The position numbers and the translations under genes are program-made. The notes beneath the pieces were generated by a model, which saw only the letters and a list, made by a program, of their open reading frames with translations, searched no databases and was not told the origin of the DNA. DNA of 64,000 nucleotides from Curtobacterium sp. MCPF17_052 (GTDB lineage: Bacteria; Actinomycetota; Actinomycetes; Actinomycetales; Microbacteriaceae): contig NZ_QKSD01000001.1 of assembly GCF_003234085.1 (NCBI RefSeq), positions 372,001 to 436,000 on the forward strand, given 5' to 3'. Below are positions 16,874 to 25,615 of this stretch, piece after piece (within the stretch, counting starts at the first letter, position 1; each line of letters starts with the position of its first letter).

Positions 16874-17605
16874 TCACTGCTGCTGCGGCACGAACGCCCG
16901 CACCGACAGCAGTTGCGCCGACCGCTGCTGGCACGCGGTGTAGGCGGTGGAGGCGATGAACAGCGACTGCTTCGAACCCGGCGGGTAGACGCGGAACCCG
17001 TCGGGCTGCTGGGCGGTGCAGTCACCCGGCTGCAGGTTCTCGGCGCGGACGATCCGGAGTGGCGCGTACGCCGTCTGCCCGGCGGCCAGGGTGACGGTCG
17101 GACGTGCACCGCTGCGGTCGAGCGTCGCCGATGCCCCGACCTGCGTGCCGTTCCCGTCGCCGACGAAGGACAGCCCCGGCCAGCCCTGCAGCGTGCACGA
17201 CGCGCTGCCGGTGTTCCGTAGCGCCAGGTCCAGGTACACGCTGCCGGCCCCGCCGCCACCGCCGTCGACGATCGACCCGGTCAACGACGCCGCCGCGCAG
17301 GTCCCCGCTCCGGAGGCCGTGCCACCGTCCGCCGGACCGGCTGCGGCGGCACCCGACGCACTCGACGCCGGGGTGGACGACGGCGAAGACGACGTGGTCG
17401 GCGGCGCAGCGGACGCCGGTGCAACGGACGACGAGGACGAGGTGGAGGTCGTCGGTGCCGAGGCCGCCCCACCGCCGTCCGACCCACCCGTACACCCGGC
17501 CAACGCGAGGACGACCGCCCCGAGCACGCCCACCGTCCCCACCGCTCCGCGCAGCGACCGCCGTGCCGTCACTTGCGCGCTGGACCCTCGACTGCTCTGT
17601 CCCAT
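16874..17605 (-). CDS. Lipoprotein with DUF4232-type C-terminal domain
   Basis: The 243-residue protein has a lipoprotein signal peptide with lipobox LALAGC (Cys 38). A long low-complexity linker of Ser, Thr, Ala and Pro runs to about residue 110. The globular domain contains LDLALRNTGSASCTLQGWPG, a phrase typical of actinobacterial DUF4232 proteins. Two further Cys pairs could form disulphides outside the membrane (GTCAAASL, NLQPGDCTAQ, YTACQQR). It should be anchored to the outer face of the membrane. The function of the domain is not established. I chose ATG 17605 since it gives a well-formed signal peptide. Confidence 0.82.
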   Translation of the reverse strand: MGQSSRGSSAQVTARRSLRGAVGTVGVLGAVVLALAGCTGGSDGGGAASAPTTSTSSSSSVAPASAAPPTTSSSPSSTPASSASGAAAAGPADGGTASGAGTCAAASLTGSIVDGGGGGAGSVYLDLALRNTGSASCTLQGWPGLSFVGDGNGTQVGASATLDRSGARPTVTLAAGQTAYAPLRIVRAENLQPGDCTAQQPDGFRVYPPGSKQSLFIASTAYTACQQRSAQLLSVRAFVPQQQ

Positions 17606-17739
17606 GCCCGCCACACAACCACTTCCACCGTGGAACTGTCTCGCACGTCCTCCCAGATCCGCACCGCCGTCCAGCGTCTTCGGGCAGGATCGGCAGCGTG
17701 CACGTCGACGACGACGTGCCGACACGGAAGGACAGACCG

Positions 17740-18015
17740 ATGGCAGCAGGTAAGCACGAGGCACCACGCGGCGACGACGACCGGGCGGACGGCGTGGACG
17801 CACGCGCCGGCGAGTTCGTGGACAGTGACATCCCCGGGGAGCACCGCGTCACCGGCGACGAACCGGTCGGCGAGTTCGTGTCGAGTGACATCCCCGGCGA
17901 GGCCCGCCCGCAACCGGACGAGGAGACCGGCGAGTACGTCGAGTCGGACATCCCCGGTGAGCCGCAGCCGGCCGGTCCCGAGGAGACCGGGCACTACACC
18001 GACCGCGACCAGTAA
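17740..18015 (+). CDS. Small acidic protein built of SDIPGE repeats
   Basis: The 91-residue protein is hydrophilic and strongly acidic, with no membrane segment. It has three near-identical blocks, GEFVDSDIPGE, GEFVSSDIPGE and GEYVESDIPGE, about 23-24 residues apart. A fourth degenerate block, GHYTDRDQ, closes the protein. The linkers are rich in Pro, Glu and Gly. GGAAGGA at 17726-17732 is a strong ribosome site seven bases before ATG 17740. I do not recognise the family. It is probably disordered with repeated short binding motifs. It is flanked by a divergent lipoprotein gene and a convergent NUDIX gene, so it is a single-gene unit. Confidence 0.75.
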   Translation: MAAGKHEAPRGDDDRADGVDARAGEFVDSDIPGEHRVTGDEPVGEFVSSDIPGEARPQPDEETGEYVESDIPGEPQPAGPEETGHYTDRDQ

Positions 18016-18034
18016 CGGTCACCCGACCGGTCGG

Positions 18035-18442
18035 TCAGTCGACCAGTCCCGCCCGCGTCAGCAGGCGGAGCGTCTCGACCCCGGCCGGCGGGCAGCGTCC
18101 GGCGTCGTCGGAGGTGACCCACTCCACCTCGTCGACCTCTGCGGAGGCAACGGGCGTGGCGGAGTCCAACGAGCCTCCCGGCCGTGCCAGGAACAGCGTC
18201 ATCGCGACGATCGTGCCGGGCGCCTGCCCGTGCGCCGGTTCGGTGACGACGGCGAACTCGTCGACGTCGTCCGCGGTGAGGCGCAGGCCGGTCTCCTCGT
18301 ACGCCTCGCGCACGGCGGCGTCCAAGGCGGTCTCGCCGGGCTCGACCTTGCCGCCCGGCAGGTACAGGACGTCACGTCCGCGGGCACGCACCATGAGCAC
18401 CCGTCGGTCGCGGACCAGCAGGAGCGCACTGACGTCCAACAC
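18035..18442 (-). CDS. NUDIX hydrolase
   Basis: The 135-residue protein has a full Nudix box, G-x5-E-x7-REUxEExGU, starting at GGKVEPGE and running through REAYEETGL. MutT-like strands lie at both sides. It should hydrolyse a nucleoside diphosphate linked to another group, using Mg2+; the substrate is unknown. GTG 18442 begins the conserved domain (LDVSALLLVRDRRVLMV). It is 35 bases downstream of hemA on the same strand and probably cotranscribed with it. Confidence 0.88.
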   Translation of the reverse strand: MLDVSALLLVRDRRVLMVRARGRDVLYLPGGKVEPGETALDAAVREAYEETGLRLTADDVDEFAVVTEPAHGQAPGTIVAMTLFLARPGGSLDSATPVASAEVDEVEWVTSDDAGRCPPAGVETLRLLTRAGLVD

Positions 18443-18477
18443 GGGTACGGCCGGGAGGCCCGCACCGCCCGAGCCGG

Positions 18478-19773
18478 TCAGCTCGCGTCCGCCTCGTCGT
18501 CGCGCACGCGCGCGGCCAGCGGCACGACCGGGGACGGCACGTCCGCGACGGGTTCCGGGCGCACCCCGAAGAGCGCGTCGAGCGCCCCGGTGAAGTCGTC
18601 GCCGCGACCGGCACGGCCGAGTTCGCGTGCCCGGACGGAGGGGCGGTGGAGCAGCACACCGACCAGGTGCCGGAGCGCCCGCTCGGTCTGTTCCGCGGAC
18701 TCGGGCGTGGTGTCACCCCGACGCTTCACGCGGTCGATCTCGTCGTCCAGGATGTCGAACACGTGCTTGCGCAGCGCGACGAGTGCCGGGGTGGTCGACT
18801 GCTCGAGCGCCTGGGCGCGGAACCGCGAGACCGCGTCGTCGACGATCGCACGCGCCTCGGTCTCGGCGTTGAGTTCGGCGATGGGGGCGTGGATGCTGAT
18901 CGTCTCGAGGTCGAGCAGCTCGACGCCCTCGACGTCGGCGGCGCCGGGGTGCACGTTGCGGGGGAGCCCGAGGTCGATGACGATCCGTCGGGCGCCGTCG
19001 TCCAGGTCGCAGGCCTCGACGACCGGGACCTCGCTCGACGTGCAGGTGATGACGACGTCGCTCGTGCCGATCGCGGTGCGCAGGTCGGTGGCGGCGACCA
19101 GGTCGTGCTTCGCGGCGAACCAGGGGGCGCGGCCGGACGGCGAGAAGACCTGGATCTGCTGGGCACCACGGTCGCGGAGGGCGGCGATGGTGGTCGCGGC
19201 GTAGCTGCCGGTGCCGACGAGGAGCACGCGCGTGGTGGCCCAGTCGGTGAGGCGCGAGGAGGCGAGCTCGAGTCCGAGTCGGACGAGCGACCGGCCGGCG
19301 GCGCCGATGCGGGTGCGGGTCTTGACCCCGCGGGAGGTGTGGGCGGCCTCCTGGAAGAGGCGTTCGAGCTCCGAGGTGGTGGTGCCGTTCCGGCGGGCGT
19401 CCTCGAGGGCCCGTCGGACCTGACCGGAGATCTCGGTCTCACCGACGACGACGGACTCGAGTCCGCTCGACACGGCGAAGAGGTGCTGCACGACGTCGCC
19501 GCCGCCGAGGACCTGCACGGAGTCGAGGACCTCGTCCGCCTGCAGGTCACTCGCTGCCGAGACGGCCTCGACCGTGGCGCGGACCGCTGCGTCGTCGTCG
19601 CCCGCGATGTCGAGGTAGGCCTCGAACCGGTTGCACGTGGCGAGGACCACGGCGCCGTCGAGCACGTCCGAGTCCGTGACGAGGTGGCTGGCGGCCGCGG
19701 GTGCTCCGATGCTCAGACGCTCCAGGAGGTCGAAGCTGGCGTTGCGATGCGACGCCGTGAGACAGATGAGCAC
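18478..19773 (-). CDS. hemA: Glutamyl-tRNA reductase
   Basis: The 431-residue enzyme reduces glutamyl-tRNA(Glu) to glutamate-1-semialdehyde, the first committed step of the C5 haem pathway. The catalytic Cys is C47 in ATCNRFEAYLD. A NADPH-binding region is seen at VLLVGTGSYAATTIAALRDRG, and the C-terminal dimerisation helices start near VDDAVSRFRAQ. Its length is normal. GTG 19773 lies seven bases after TACCAT, giving a likely leaderless mRNA. It is divergent from hemE, so haem synthesis is split into two transcripts from one 74-base control region. Confidence 0.96.
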   Translation of the reverse strand: MLICLTASHRNASFDLLERLSIGAPAAASHLVTDSDVLDGAVVLATCNRFEAYLDIAGDDDAAVRATVEAVSAASDLQADEVLDSVQVLGGGDVVQHLFAVSSGLESVVVGETEISGQVRRALEDARRNGTTTSELERLFQEAAHTSRGVKTRTRIGAAGRSLVRLGLELASSRLTDWATTRVLLVGTGSYAATTIAALRDRGAQQIQVFSPSGRAPWFAAKHDLVAATDLRTAIGTSDVVITCTSSEVPVVEACDLDDGARRIVIDLGLPRNVHPGAADVEGVELLDLETISIHAPIAELNAETEARAIVDDAVSRFRAQALEQSTTPALVALRKHVFDILDDEIDRVKRRGDTTPESAEQTERALRHLVGVLLHRPSVRARELGRAGRGDDFTGALDALFGVRPEPVADVPSPVVPLAARVRDDEADAS

Positions 19774-19847
19774 GTGTTCAATGGTAACCCCGCCGTCCCG
19801 AGCGCCAGATCGGAGAACGGCCCTGTTCGCGGTGCGAGAATCGTCCG
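19774..19847. promoter_or_regulatory. Divergent hemA / hemE promoter region
   Basis: On the minus strand TACCAT (19781-19786) sits seven bases before the hemA GTG. On the plus strand GAGAAT (19836-19841) sits six bases before the hemE GTG. Both positions fit -10 hexamers for leaderless transcripts. No convincing ribosome site precedes either start. No clear haem- or iron-regulator palindrome was seen. Confidence 0.5.
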
Positions 19848-20978
19848 GTGACCGACGCGCTCCCTGCCACCCATCCGCTCGCCGACGGCCGCACCGCGGG
19901 CTCCCGGCTCGTCCGGGCCCTCCGGGGCGACCGACCGGAGACGCTGCCGGTCTGGTTCATGCGCCAGGCGGGCCGGTCGCTGCCCGAGTACCGGGAGCTC
20001 CGGGTCGGGACGGCGATGCTCGACGCGTGCCTGGACCCGGCCCTGGCGTCCGAGATCACCCTGCAGCCGGTGCGTCGGCACGGGGTCGACGCCGGCATCT
20101 TCTTCAGCGACATCGTCGTGCCGATCAAGCTCGCGGGCGTGGACGTCGAGATCGTCCCGGGCCGCGGCCCCGTCCTCGGTTCCCCGGTCCGGACCTCGGC
20201 GGACGTCGACGCCCTGGGTCGGCTCGAGCCGGAGGCCCTGGCACCGATCTCCGAGGCCGTCGCCCGCACCGTCGCCGAGCTGGGCAGCACGCCGCTCATC
20301 GGGTTCGCCGGCGCACCCTTCACCCTCGCCGCCTACCTGGTCGAGGGTGGGCCGTCGAAGGACCACATCCGTGCCCGGACGATGATGCACACCGACCCGG
20401 AGACCTGGTCGCGGCTGCTCGACTGGGCGGCCGACGTGTCGGGGGCGTTCCTCCGCGCCCAGGTCCTCGCCGGCGCCTCGGCCGCGCAGCTGTTCGACTC
20501 GTGGGTCGGCTCGCTGTCCCGGGCGGACTACGTCGAGCGGGTCGCACTGCACTCGGCGACGGCGCTGTCCCACGTCGCGGACCTCGGTGTCCCGCGCATC
20601 CACTTCGGGGTCGGCAGCGGCGAGGTCCTGGCGGACATGGCGACGGTCGGCGGCCACGCGGACGCCGTCGACGCGGTCGGGGTGGACTGGCGTCTGCCCC
20701 TCGACGAGGCCGTGCAGCGCGTCGGCACCGGCGTCACCGTGCAGGGCAACATCGACCCGGCGATGCTGGCGGCGCCGTGGGAGGTCCTCGAAGCACACGT
20801 CCGCGCGGTCGTCCGCAGCGGCGGGGTCGCTCGGGCGCACGTCGTGAACCTCGGGCACGGGGTGCCGCCGGAGACCGATCCGGCGGTGCTCACCCGCGTC
20901 GTCGAACTCGTGCACTCGCTGGGCGACGGGACCGACGTGGCCGACGGGACCGACGGGGCCGGGAGCGCCGGAGCATGA
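19848..20978 (+). CDS. hemE: Uroporphyrinogen III decarboxylase
   Basis: The 376-residue enzyme converts uroporphyrinogen III to coproporphyrinogen III. The substrate-binding PVWFMRQAGRSLPEYRELR motif is near residue 33, with the active Asp in IFFSDIVVPIKLAGVDVE. GFAGAPFTLAAYLVEGG and VNLGHGVPPETDP complete the signature. The C-terminus has a short Gly/Asp/Thr-rich extension. The start is GTG 19848. The stop overlaps the ATG of hemY by four bases. Confidence 0.96.
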   Translation: MTDALPATHPLADGRTAGSRLVRALRGDRPETLPVWFMRQAGRSLPEYRELRVGTAMLDACLDPALASEITLQPVRRHGVDAGIFFSDIVVPIKLAGVDVEIVPGRGPVLGSPVRTSADVDALGRLEPEALAPISEAVARTVAELGSTPLIGFAGAPFTLAAYLVEGGPSKDHIRARTMMHTDPETWSRLLDWAADVSGAFLRAQVLAGASAAQLFDSWVGSLSRADYVERVALHSATALSHVADLGVPRIHFGVGSGEVLADMATVGGHADAVDAVGVDWRLPLDEAVQRVGTGVTVQGNIDPAMLAAPWEVLEAHVRAVVRSGGVARAHVVNLGHGVPPETDPAVLTRVVELVHSLGDGTDVADGTDGAGSAGA

Positions 20979-22327
20979 CCGACGTCGTCGTGGTCGGCGG
21001 CGGGGTCGCCGGCCTCGTCGCGGCGCGCGACCTGGCGAAGGGCGGCGCGCACGTGGTGCTGCTCGAGGCCTCCGGCGCGCTCGGCGGCATGATCCGTCGG
21101 CACACCGTCGCCGGGCTCGACCTCGACATGGCGGCGGACTCGTTCGCGACCCGGACGGACGCCGTGTCCTCGCTGGCGATCGAACTGGGCCTCGGCAACG
21201 ACATCGTCTCGCCGGACCCCCGGGGTGCGTGGCTGATGACCCGCGACGGTCGCACCGCCCCCATCCCCTCGACCGGGCTGCTCGGGATCCCGGGCACCCC
21301 GATGGCCGCCGACGTCATCGCGGTCGTCGGGGGCGCCGGGGCCCTCCGTGCGCAGATGGACGCCCTGCTGCCCTCGCCCGTCGGCGCGCGGGCGACGTCG
21401 CTCGGCGCGATGGTCCGGCGTCGGATGGGCGCGAAGGTGCTCGACGACCTCGTGGTGCCGGTCGTCGCGGGCGTGCATTCCACGCACCCGGACGACCTGG
21501 ACCCCGACCGTGTGGCGCCCGGACTGCGCGCGGCACTGCAGCGGGAGGGGTCGCTCGCCCGAGCCGTGCTCGCACTCCGGAAGCGGGCCGTCGCGGGCTC
21601 GGCGGTGCAGGGCCTCCGCGGCGGCATCGCCCGACTGGTCGACGAGCTCGTCGCCGACCTCGACACCTACCGGGTCGACGTCCGGCTGCACACCCGGGTG
21701 ACGCGCGTCGAGCGTGCCGCGGTCGAGGCCACCTCCGCCGACGGCCGGAGCGAACGACTCGCCGCGGACCACGTGTTCGCCACCGTGGCCGACCCTGCCC
21801 GTGTCGCCGCGCCGCGACGGTCCGGCATCGAGCTCGTCACACTCGTGGTCGACCGGCACGAGTTGGACGCCGCCCCGCGCGGCACCGGCATGCTCGTGCA
21901 CCCGGCGGCGGTCGGCGTCGCCGCGAAGGCGCTGACGCACGCGACCGTGAAGTGGCCGTGGCTGGCGGAGCGGGCGGCCGGGAGGCACGTGCTGCGTCTC
22001 AGCTACGCCCTGCCCCCGGCAGGTGCCGTCCAGGCGACCGGAGCTGCCGACGCGACGGCCCCGGACGAGGTCGCCACGAGCCTCCCGGTCGACCCGGCCG
22101 GACGGGTGAGCGCCCGCGCGACCACCGATGCGTCCGCCCTGCTCGGCCTGGAGGTCCGGCCGGAGCACGTCGTCGGCGCCGCTCGTGTGCTGTGGCACGG
22201 GCCGGACGCCGAGGCCGCCGGACTGGCCGAGGGGGTCGTCGGCATCGGTGAGGCGTCGTCGGGGCGGGGCCTCTCGGGCATCGTGACGGCGGCCCGGGCC
22301 GCGGCTGAGCGCATCCTGGATTCCTGA
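20975..22327 (+). CDS. hemY: Coproporphyrinogen III oxidase, HemY type (CgoX)
   Basis: The 450-residue FAD enzyme starts with VVVVGGGVAGLVAARDLAKGG, a Rossmann motif for FAD. It ends with GIGEASSGRGLSGIVTAARAAAERIL, the usual C-terminal flavin motif of the protoporphyrinogen-oxidase-like family. In actinobacteria carrying HemQ it oxidises coproporphyrinogen III to coproporphyrin III. ATG 20975 overlaps the hemE stop (ATGA). The frame extends far upstream antisense to hemA, but that part is a shadow. Confidence 0.94.
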   Translation: MTDVVVVGGGVAGLVAARDLAKGGAHVVLLEASGALGGMIRRHTVAGLDLDMAADSFATRTDAVSSLAIELGLGNDIVSPDPRGAWLMTRDGRTAPIPSTGLLGIPGTPMAADVIAVVGGAGALRAQMDALLPSPVGARATSLGAMVRRRMGAKVLDDLVVPVVAGVHSTHPDDLDPDRVAPGLRAALQREGSLARAVLALRKRAVAGSAVQGLRGGIARLVDELVADLDTYRVDVRLHTRVTRVERAAVEATSADGRSERLAADHVFATVADPARVAAPRRSGIELVTLVVDRHELDAAPRGTGMLVHPAAVGVAAKALTHATVKWPWLAERAAGRHVLRLSYALPPAGAVQATGAADATAPDEVATSLPVDPAGRVSARATTDASALLGLEVRPEHVVGAARVLWHGPDAEAAGLAEGVVGIGEASSGRGLSGIVTAARAAAERILDS

Positions 22328-22460
22328 GCGGACCGCTGATGCCGCGAGGGCTACTGTTGGGACAACCGTCGGACTCATGCCGATCGGTGCATGACCCCGC
22401 AACGGTGCATCACCAAGCACAGTGCTCACACAGCACCCTGACTCAACGGAGGAATCGCTC

Positions 22461-22727
22461 ATGCGAGGAAAGCTCCTTTTCATTGCCGGCGCAGCGCTCG
22501 GGTACGTCCTGGGATCGCGAGCCGGACGGGCTCGCTACGAGCAGATCAAGACCGTCAGCGGCAAGGTGTGGAACAGCAACGGCGTCCAGAAGAGCGTCCA
22601 CGACGTCGAGGGCTTCGTGCAGGACCGCACGCCGGACGTCGCCGACTTCATCGGTGAGCAGACCAAGAAGGTCGTCCGCAAGGTGAGCTCCAAGGCGTCG
22701 TCCAACAAGGGCTCGCAGATCTCATGA
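22461..22727 (+). CDS. YtxH-like small membrane protein
   Basis: The 88-residue protein has one N-terminal membrane span (MRGKLLFIAGAALGYVLGSRAGRARYEQI), followed by an amphipathic, charged, possibly coiled tail. The GYVLGSRAGRARYEQI phrase is typical of actinobacterial YtxH/DUF proteins. GGAGGA at 22448-22453 marks ATG 22461; the upstream in-frame ATG lacks a site. The stop overlaps the next start (ATGA). It is the first of three small envelope genes lying between hemY and hemQ. Confidence 0.78.
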   Translation: MRGKLLFIAGAALGYVLGSRAGRARYEQIKTVSGKVWNSNGVQKSVHDVEGFVQDRTPDVADFIGEQTKKVVRKVSSKASSNKGSQIS

Positions 22728-23182
22728 CCGACACACGCGACCGGAAGTCGCGGTCGCTGTTCGGCCTCGTCAAGGAGCTCCCGGACCTCGTCAAGGACCT
22801 GGTGAAGGGCGAGATCTCGCTCCTCAAGGCCGAGATGATCGGCAAGGCGAAGGTCTTCGGCATCGCCGCGGGCATCCTGATCGCCGCGCTCGTCATCGTG
22901 CTGTACGCGATCGGCGTGCTCCTCACCGCGGCGGTGATGGGCCTCGCGACCGTGATGCCGGCATGGCTGGCGGCGCTGCTGCTCGCCGTGCTGATGCTCA
23001 TCGTCGCCGGGATCCTCGGACTCGTCGGCTGGAAGCGCCTCAAGAAGGGCCTGCCGATCACGCCGAAGCGCACGATCGCCAGCGTCAAGAACGACGTCAA
23101 CGCCGTCAAGGGTCTCGGCTGGAAGCCGACCCCGGAGACGCAGCGTGGCGCGCGCAAGCCCGACGTCGACGGCCGGTTCTGA
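22724..23182 (+). CDS. Phage holin superfamily III-like membrane protein (DUF1469 type)
   Basis: The 152-residue protein has an amphipathic N-terminal region (LVKDLVKGEISLLKAEM) that is typical of PF07332 proteins. Two membrane spans follow (VFGIAAGILIAALVIVLYAIGVLL and WLAALLLAVLMLIVAGILGLVGW), then a basic tail. Despite the name, chromosomal members are not lytic; their role in the envelope is not well defined. It is translationally coupled to the YtxH-like gene, and a DUF3618 gene follows. Confidence 0.8.
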   Translation: MTDTRDRKSRSLFGLVKELPDLVKDLVKGEISLLKAEMIGKAKVFGIAAGILIAALVIVLYAIGVLLTAAVMGLATVMPAWLAALLLAVLMLIVAGILGLVGWKRLKKGLPITPKRTIASVKNDVNAVKGLGWKPTPETQRGARKPDVDGRF

Positions 23183-23235
23183 GCAGCCGTCCTCCCGCTG
23201 ACCCCCGTCATCCCCACGAACCCATCGGAGGACCA

Positions 23236-23475
23236 GTGACCGACCCGAAGGACGAGCACGGCGACATCGCCGACCGCGTCGCCGTCACCCGTGCCCAGCT
23301 GTTCGACACCCTCGACGCGATCGAGGACAAGCTCAACGTGCCGAAGCAGATCGGCATCGCGGCGTCGAAGGTGAAGCGCGGCGTCGACGAGAACCCCGTG
23401 CCCTACCTGGCCGGTCTCGCAGCGGGAGTGGCAGTGGTCGGGGGTATCGTCGTAGCGGCGCTCCGACGACGGTGA
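23236..23475 (+). CDS. DUF3618-like small membrane protein
   Basis: The 79-residue protein opens with DIADRVAVTRAQLFDTLDAIEDKLNVP, the pattern of DUF3618 proteins (an acidic amphipathic helix ending in KLNVP). A single C-terminal span follows, GLAAGVAVVGGIVVAAL, with an Arg cap. GGAGGA at 23226-23231 supports GTG 23236. It forms a trio with the two upstream genes. The function is unknown, probably envelope-related. Confidence 0.78.
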   Translation: MTDPKDEHGDIADRVAVTRAQLFDTLDAIEDKLNVPKQIGIAASKVKRGVDENPVPYLAGLAAGVAVVGGIVVAALRRR

Positions 23476-23616
23476 TCCACAGGCGGCGAGCCACCGCGAG
23501 CCGCTGTGGAACGTCGGTCCGGACGCCTGCTCGGCGACGGGGACGGGCAGCCCACACCCCTGGCAACCGTGCCGCTGGCGATCGTGCTCGCGGCCACCGT
23601 GGAGGACGACCGATCC

Positions 23617-24354
23617 ATGAGCACTGACGTGCCCGCACCAGCACCGAACGCACCGCACGAGACCGATCCCGCGTCCGGCATCGACCCGAACCTGCTCACC
23701 GCCTACGCCCTGTGGGCGGTCTTCCGTCGCCCGGTCGGTGCGGTCACCCGCGGCGATGACGAATCGGTCGCCGAACTCGACGCCGTCGTGGCGGCCGGAG
23801 CCGAGCGAGGCGTCACCATCCGCGGCTTCTACGACGTCTCCGGCTTCCGTGCCGACGCCGACGTCATGATCTGGCTGCACGGCGACGACGCGCAGACCAT
23901 CCAGGCGGTCCTCCGGGACGTGCGTCGAACGGCGCTCTTCCGCGATGCCGAGCCCGTCTGGCACGCGATGGCCATGCACCGCGAAGCCGAGTTCAACAAG
24001 CGGCACACGCCGGCCTTCCTCCGCGGCAAGGACCCCGAGGCTTGGATCACGGTCTACCCGTTCGTCCGGTCCTACGAGTGGTACCTGCTGCCGGAAGCCG
24101 AGCGTTCGGGGATGCTCCGTGACCACGGCATCGCTGGCGCCAAGTACCGCCGGGTCCTCACGAACACCATCGCCTCCTTCGCCCTGGGCGACTACGAGTG
24201 GATCCTGCCGCTCGAGAGCCCCGACCTGGTCGACCTCGTCGACCTGATGCGCGACCTCCGCTACACCGAGGCCCGGATGCACGTCCGCGAAGAAGTGCCC
24301 TTCTACACGGGTCGTCGCGTGACGACCGCCGAACTCCCGGAGGTGCTGTCATGA
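23617..24354 (+). CDS. hemQ: Coproheme decarboxylase (HemQ/ChdC)
   Basis: The 245-residue protein oxidatively removes two propionates from coproheme to make haem b, using peroxide. The probable catalytic tyrosine is Y147 in VYPFVRSYEWYLLP, and the proximal haem ligand is H170 in RDHGIAGAKYRRV. A distal-side H in PVWHAMAMHREAE fits the actinobacterial subtype, which uses His instead of the Firmicutes Gln. The start ATG 23617 has GGAGGA at 23601-23606; the longer frame upstream is non-coding in character. The stop overlaps hemH (ATGA). Confidence 0.95.
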   Translation: MSTDVPAPAPNAPHETDPASGIDPNLLTAYALWAVFRRPVGAVTRGDDESVAELDAVVAAGAERGVTIRGFYDVSGFRADADVMIWLHGDDAQTIQAVLRDVRRTALFRDAEPVWHAMAMHREAEFNKRHTPAFLRGKDPEAWITVYPFVRSYEWYLLPEAERSGMLRDHGIAGAKYRRVLTNTIASFALGDYEWILPLESPDLVDLVDLMRDLRYTEARMHVREEVPFYTGRRVTTAELPEVLS

Positions 24355-25586
24355 CCGACACCAGCATGATCACGAACGGACAGCCCGTCCTCGCCGCCAC
24401 CGCTGCGGCCGCGTCCGGCCCGGAGCACGTCGAGGTCCCGACCGCCTACGACGCGATCCTGCTCGCCGGCTTCGGCGGTCCGGAGGGCCAGGACGACGTC
24501 ATCCCGTTCCTCCGCAACGTCACCCGTGGCCGCGGGATCCCGGACGAGCGGCTCGAAGAGGTCGCGCACCACTACCGTCACTTCGGCGGAGTCAGCCCGA
24601 TCAACGCCCAGAACCGCGCGCTCAAGGCCGCGCTCGAGGCCGAGCTCGCATCGCGCGGCATCGACATGCCCGTGCTCTGGGGCAACCGCAACTGGGAGCC
24701 GTACCTCGAGGGCGCGTTCACCGAGGCCGCCGACAAGGGCTACAACAAGCTCATCGCGATCGCCACGAGCGCGTACTCGTCGTTCTCCAGCTGCCGCCAG
24801 TACCGCGAGGACTACGCCCGCGTGCTCGACGAGACCGGTCTGATCGACACCATCCAGATCGACAAGGTCCGCCAGTTCTTCGACCACCCGGGCTTCGTCC
24901 GCCCGTTCATCGACGGTGTCCGCGACGGGCTGGCCCGCGCGATCGCCGAGAACGACGGGCTCGACGTCGCGACCGAGCTGCAGGTGCTGTTCTCCACGCA
25001 CTCGATCCCGTCGACCGACGCCGCCCGGTCCGGTCCCGACTACCGCGGCTTCGACGAGCACGGGGCGTACGAGGCGCAGCACCTGGCCGTCGGCGAGGTC
25101 GTCCTCGACCAGGCGTGGGCGGAACTGCTCGAGCAGCCCGAGCACGCCCACCTGCAGGGAACGTCGAAGCCCGCCTGGAAGCTCGTCTACCAGTCCCGCT
25201 CGGGCCCCCCGACGCAGCCGTGGCTCGAGCCCGACATCAACGACTACATGAACGAGGAGCTCAAGGGCGGCCCGACCCGCGCCGTGCTCATCGTGCCGCT
25301 CGGCTTCGTCAGCGACCACATGGAGGTCATGTGGGACCTCGACGAGGAAGCCACCGAGACCGCCGGTGAACTCGGTTACTGGTCGCTCCGCACGCAGACC
25401 CCCGGCGTCGACCCCGCCTACGTGTCGGGTCTCGTCGACCTCGTGCTCGAGCGGGTCAACGGGACACCGAAGGCCGAGCGACCGCACATGACCGACATCG
25501 GGCCCTGGTACGACGTGTGCCGTCCGGGGTGCTGCGAGAACGTGCGAGCGGGGTTCAAGCCCGCCGCCGCCGGCGTCGCCCCGTGA
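24351..25586 (+). CDS. hemH: Coproporphyrin III ferrochelatase (CpfC/HemH)
   Basis: The 411-residue enzyme inserts Fe2+ into coproporphyrin III. Recognisable parts are AILLAGFGGPEGQDDVIPFL, YRHFGGVSPINAQNRAL, LFSTHSIPSTDA with the conserved His, and VPLGFVSDHMEVMWDLD with the conserved Glu. Four cysteines, one in SSCRQYRED and three in CRPGCCEN near the C-terminus, suggest a [2Fe-2S] cluster as in other actinobacterial ferrochelatases. It has about 25 extra N-terminal residues. Its start overlaps hemQ, so HemQ and CpfC, consecutive enzymes, are coupled. Confidence 0.95.
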   Translation: MTDTSMITNGQPVLAATAAAASGPEHVEVPTAYDAILLAGFGGPEGQDDVIPFLRNVTRGRGIPDERLEEVAHHYRHFGGVSPINAQNRALKAALEAELASRGIDMPVLWGNRNWEPYLEGAFTEAADKGYNKLIAIATSAYSSFSSCRQYREDYARVLDETGLIDTIQIDKVRQFFDHPGFVRPFIDGVRDGLARAIAENDGLDVATELQVLFSTHSIPSTDAARSGPDYRGFDEHGAYEAQHLAVGEVVLDQAWAELLEQPEHAHLQGTSKPAWKLVYQSRSGPPTQPWLEPDINDYMNEELKGGPTRAVLIVPLGFVSDHMEVMWDLDEEATETAGELGYWSLRTQTPGVDPAYVSGLVDLVLERVNGTPKAERPHMTDIGPWYDVCRPGCCENVRAGFKPAAAGVAP

Positions 25587-25615
25587 CCGACGGCTCCGCA
25601 CCGGAGGACCCTGCC

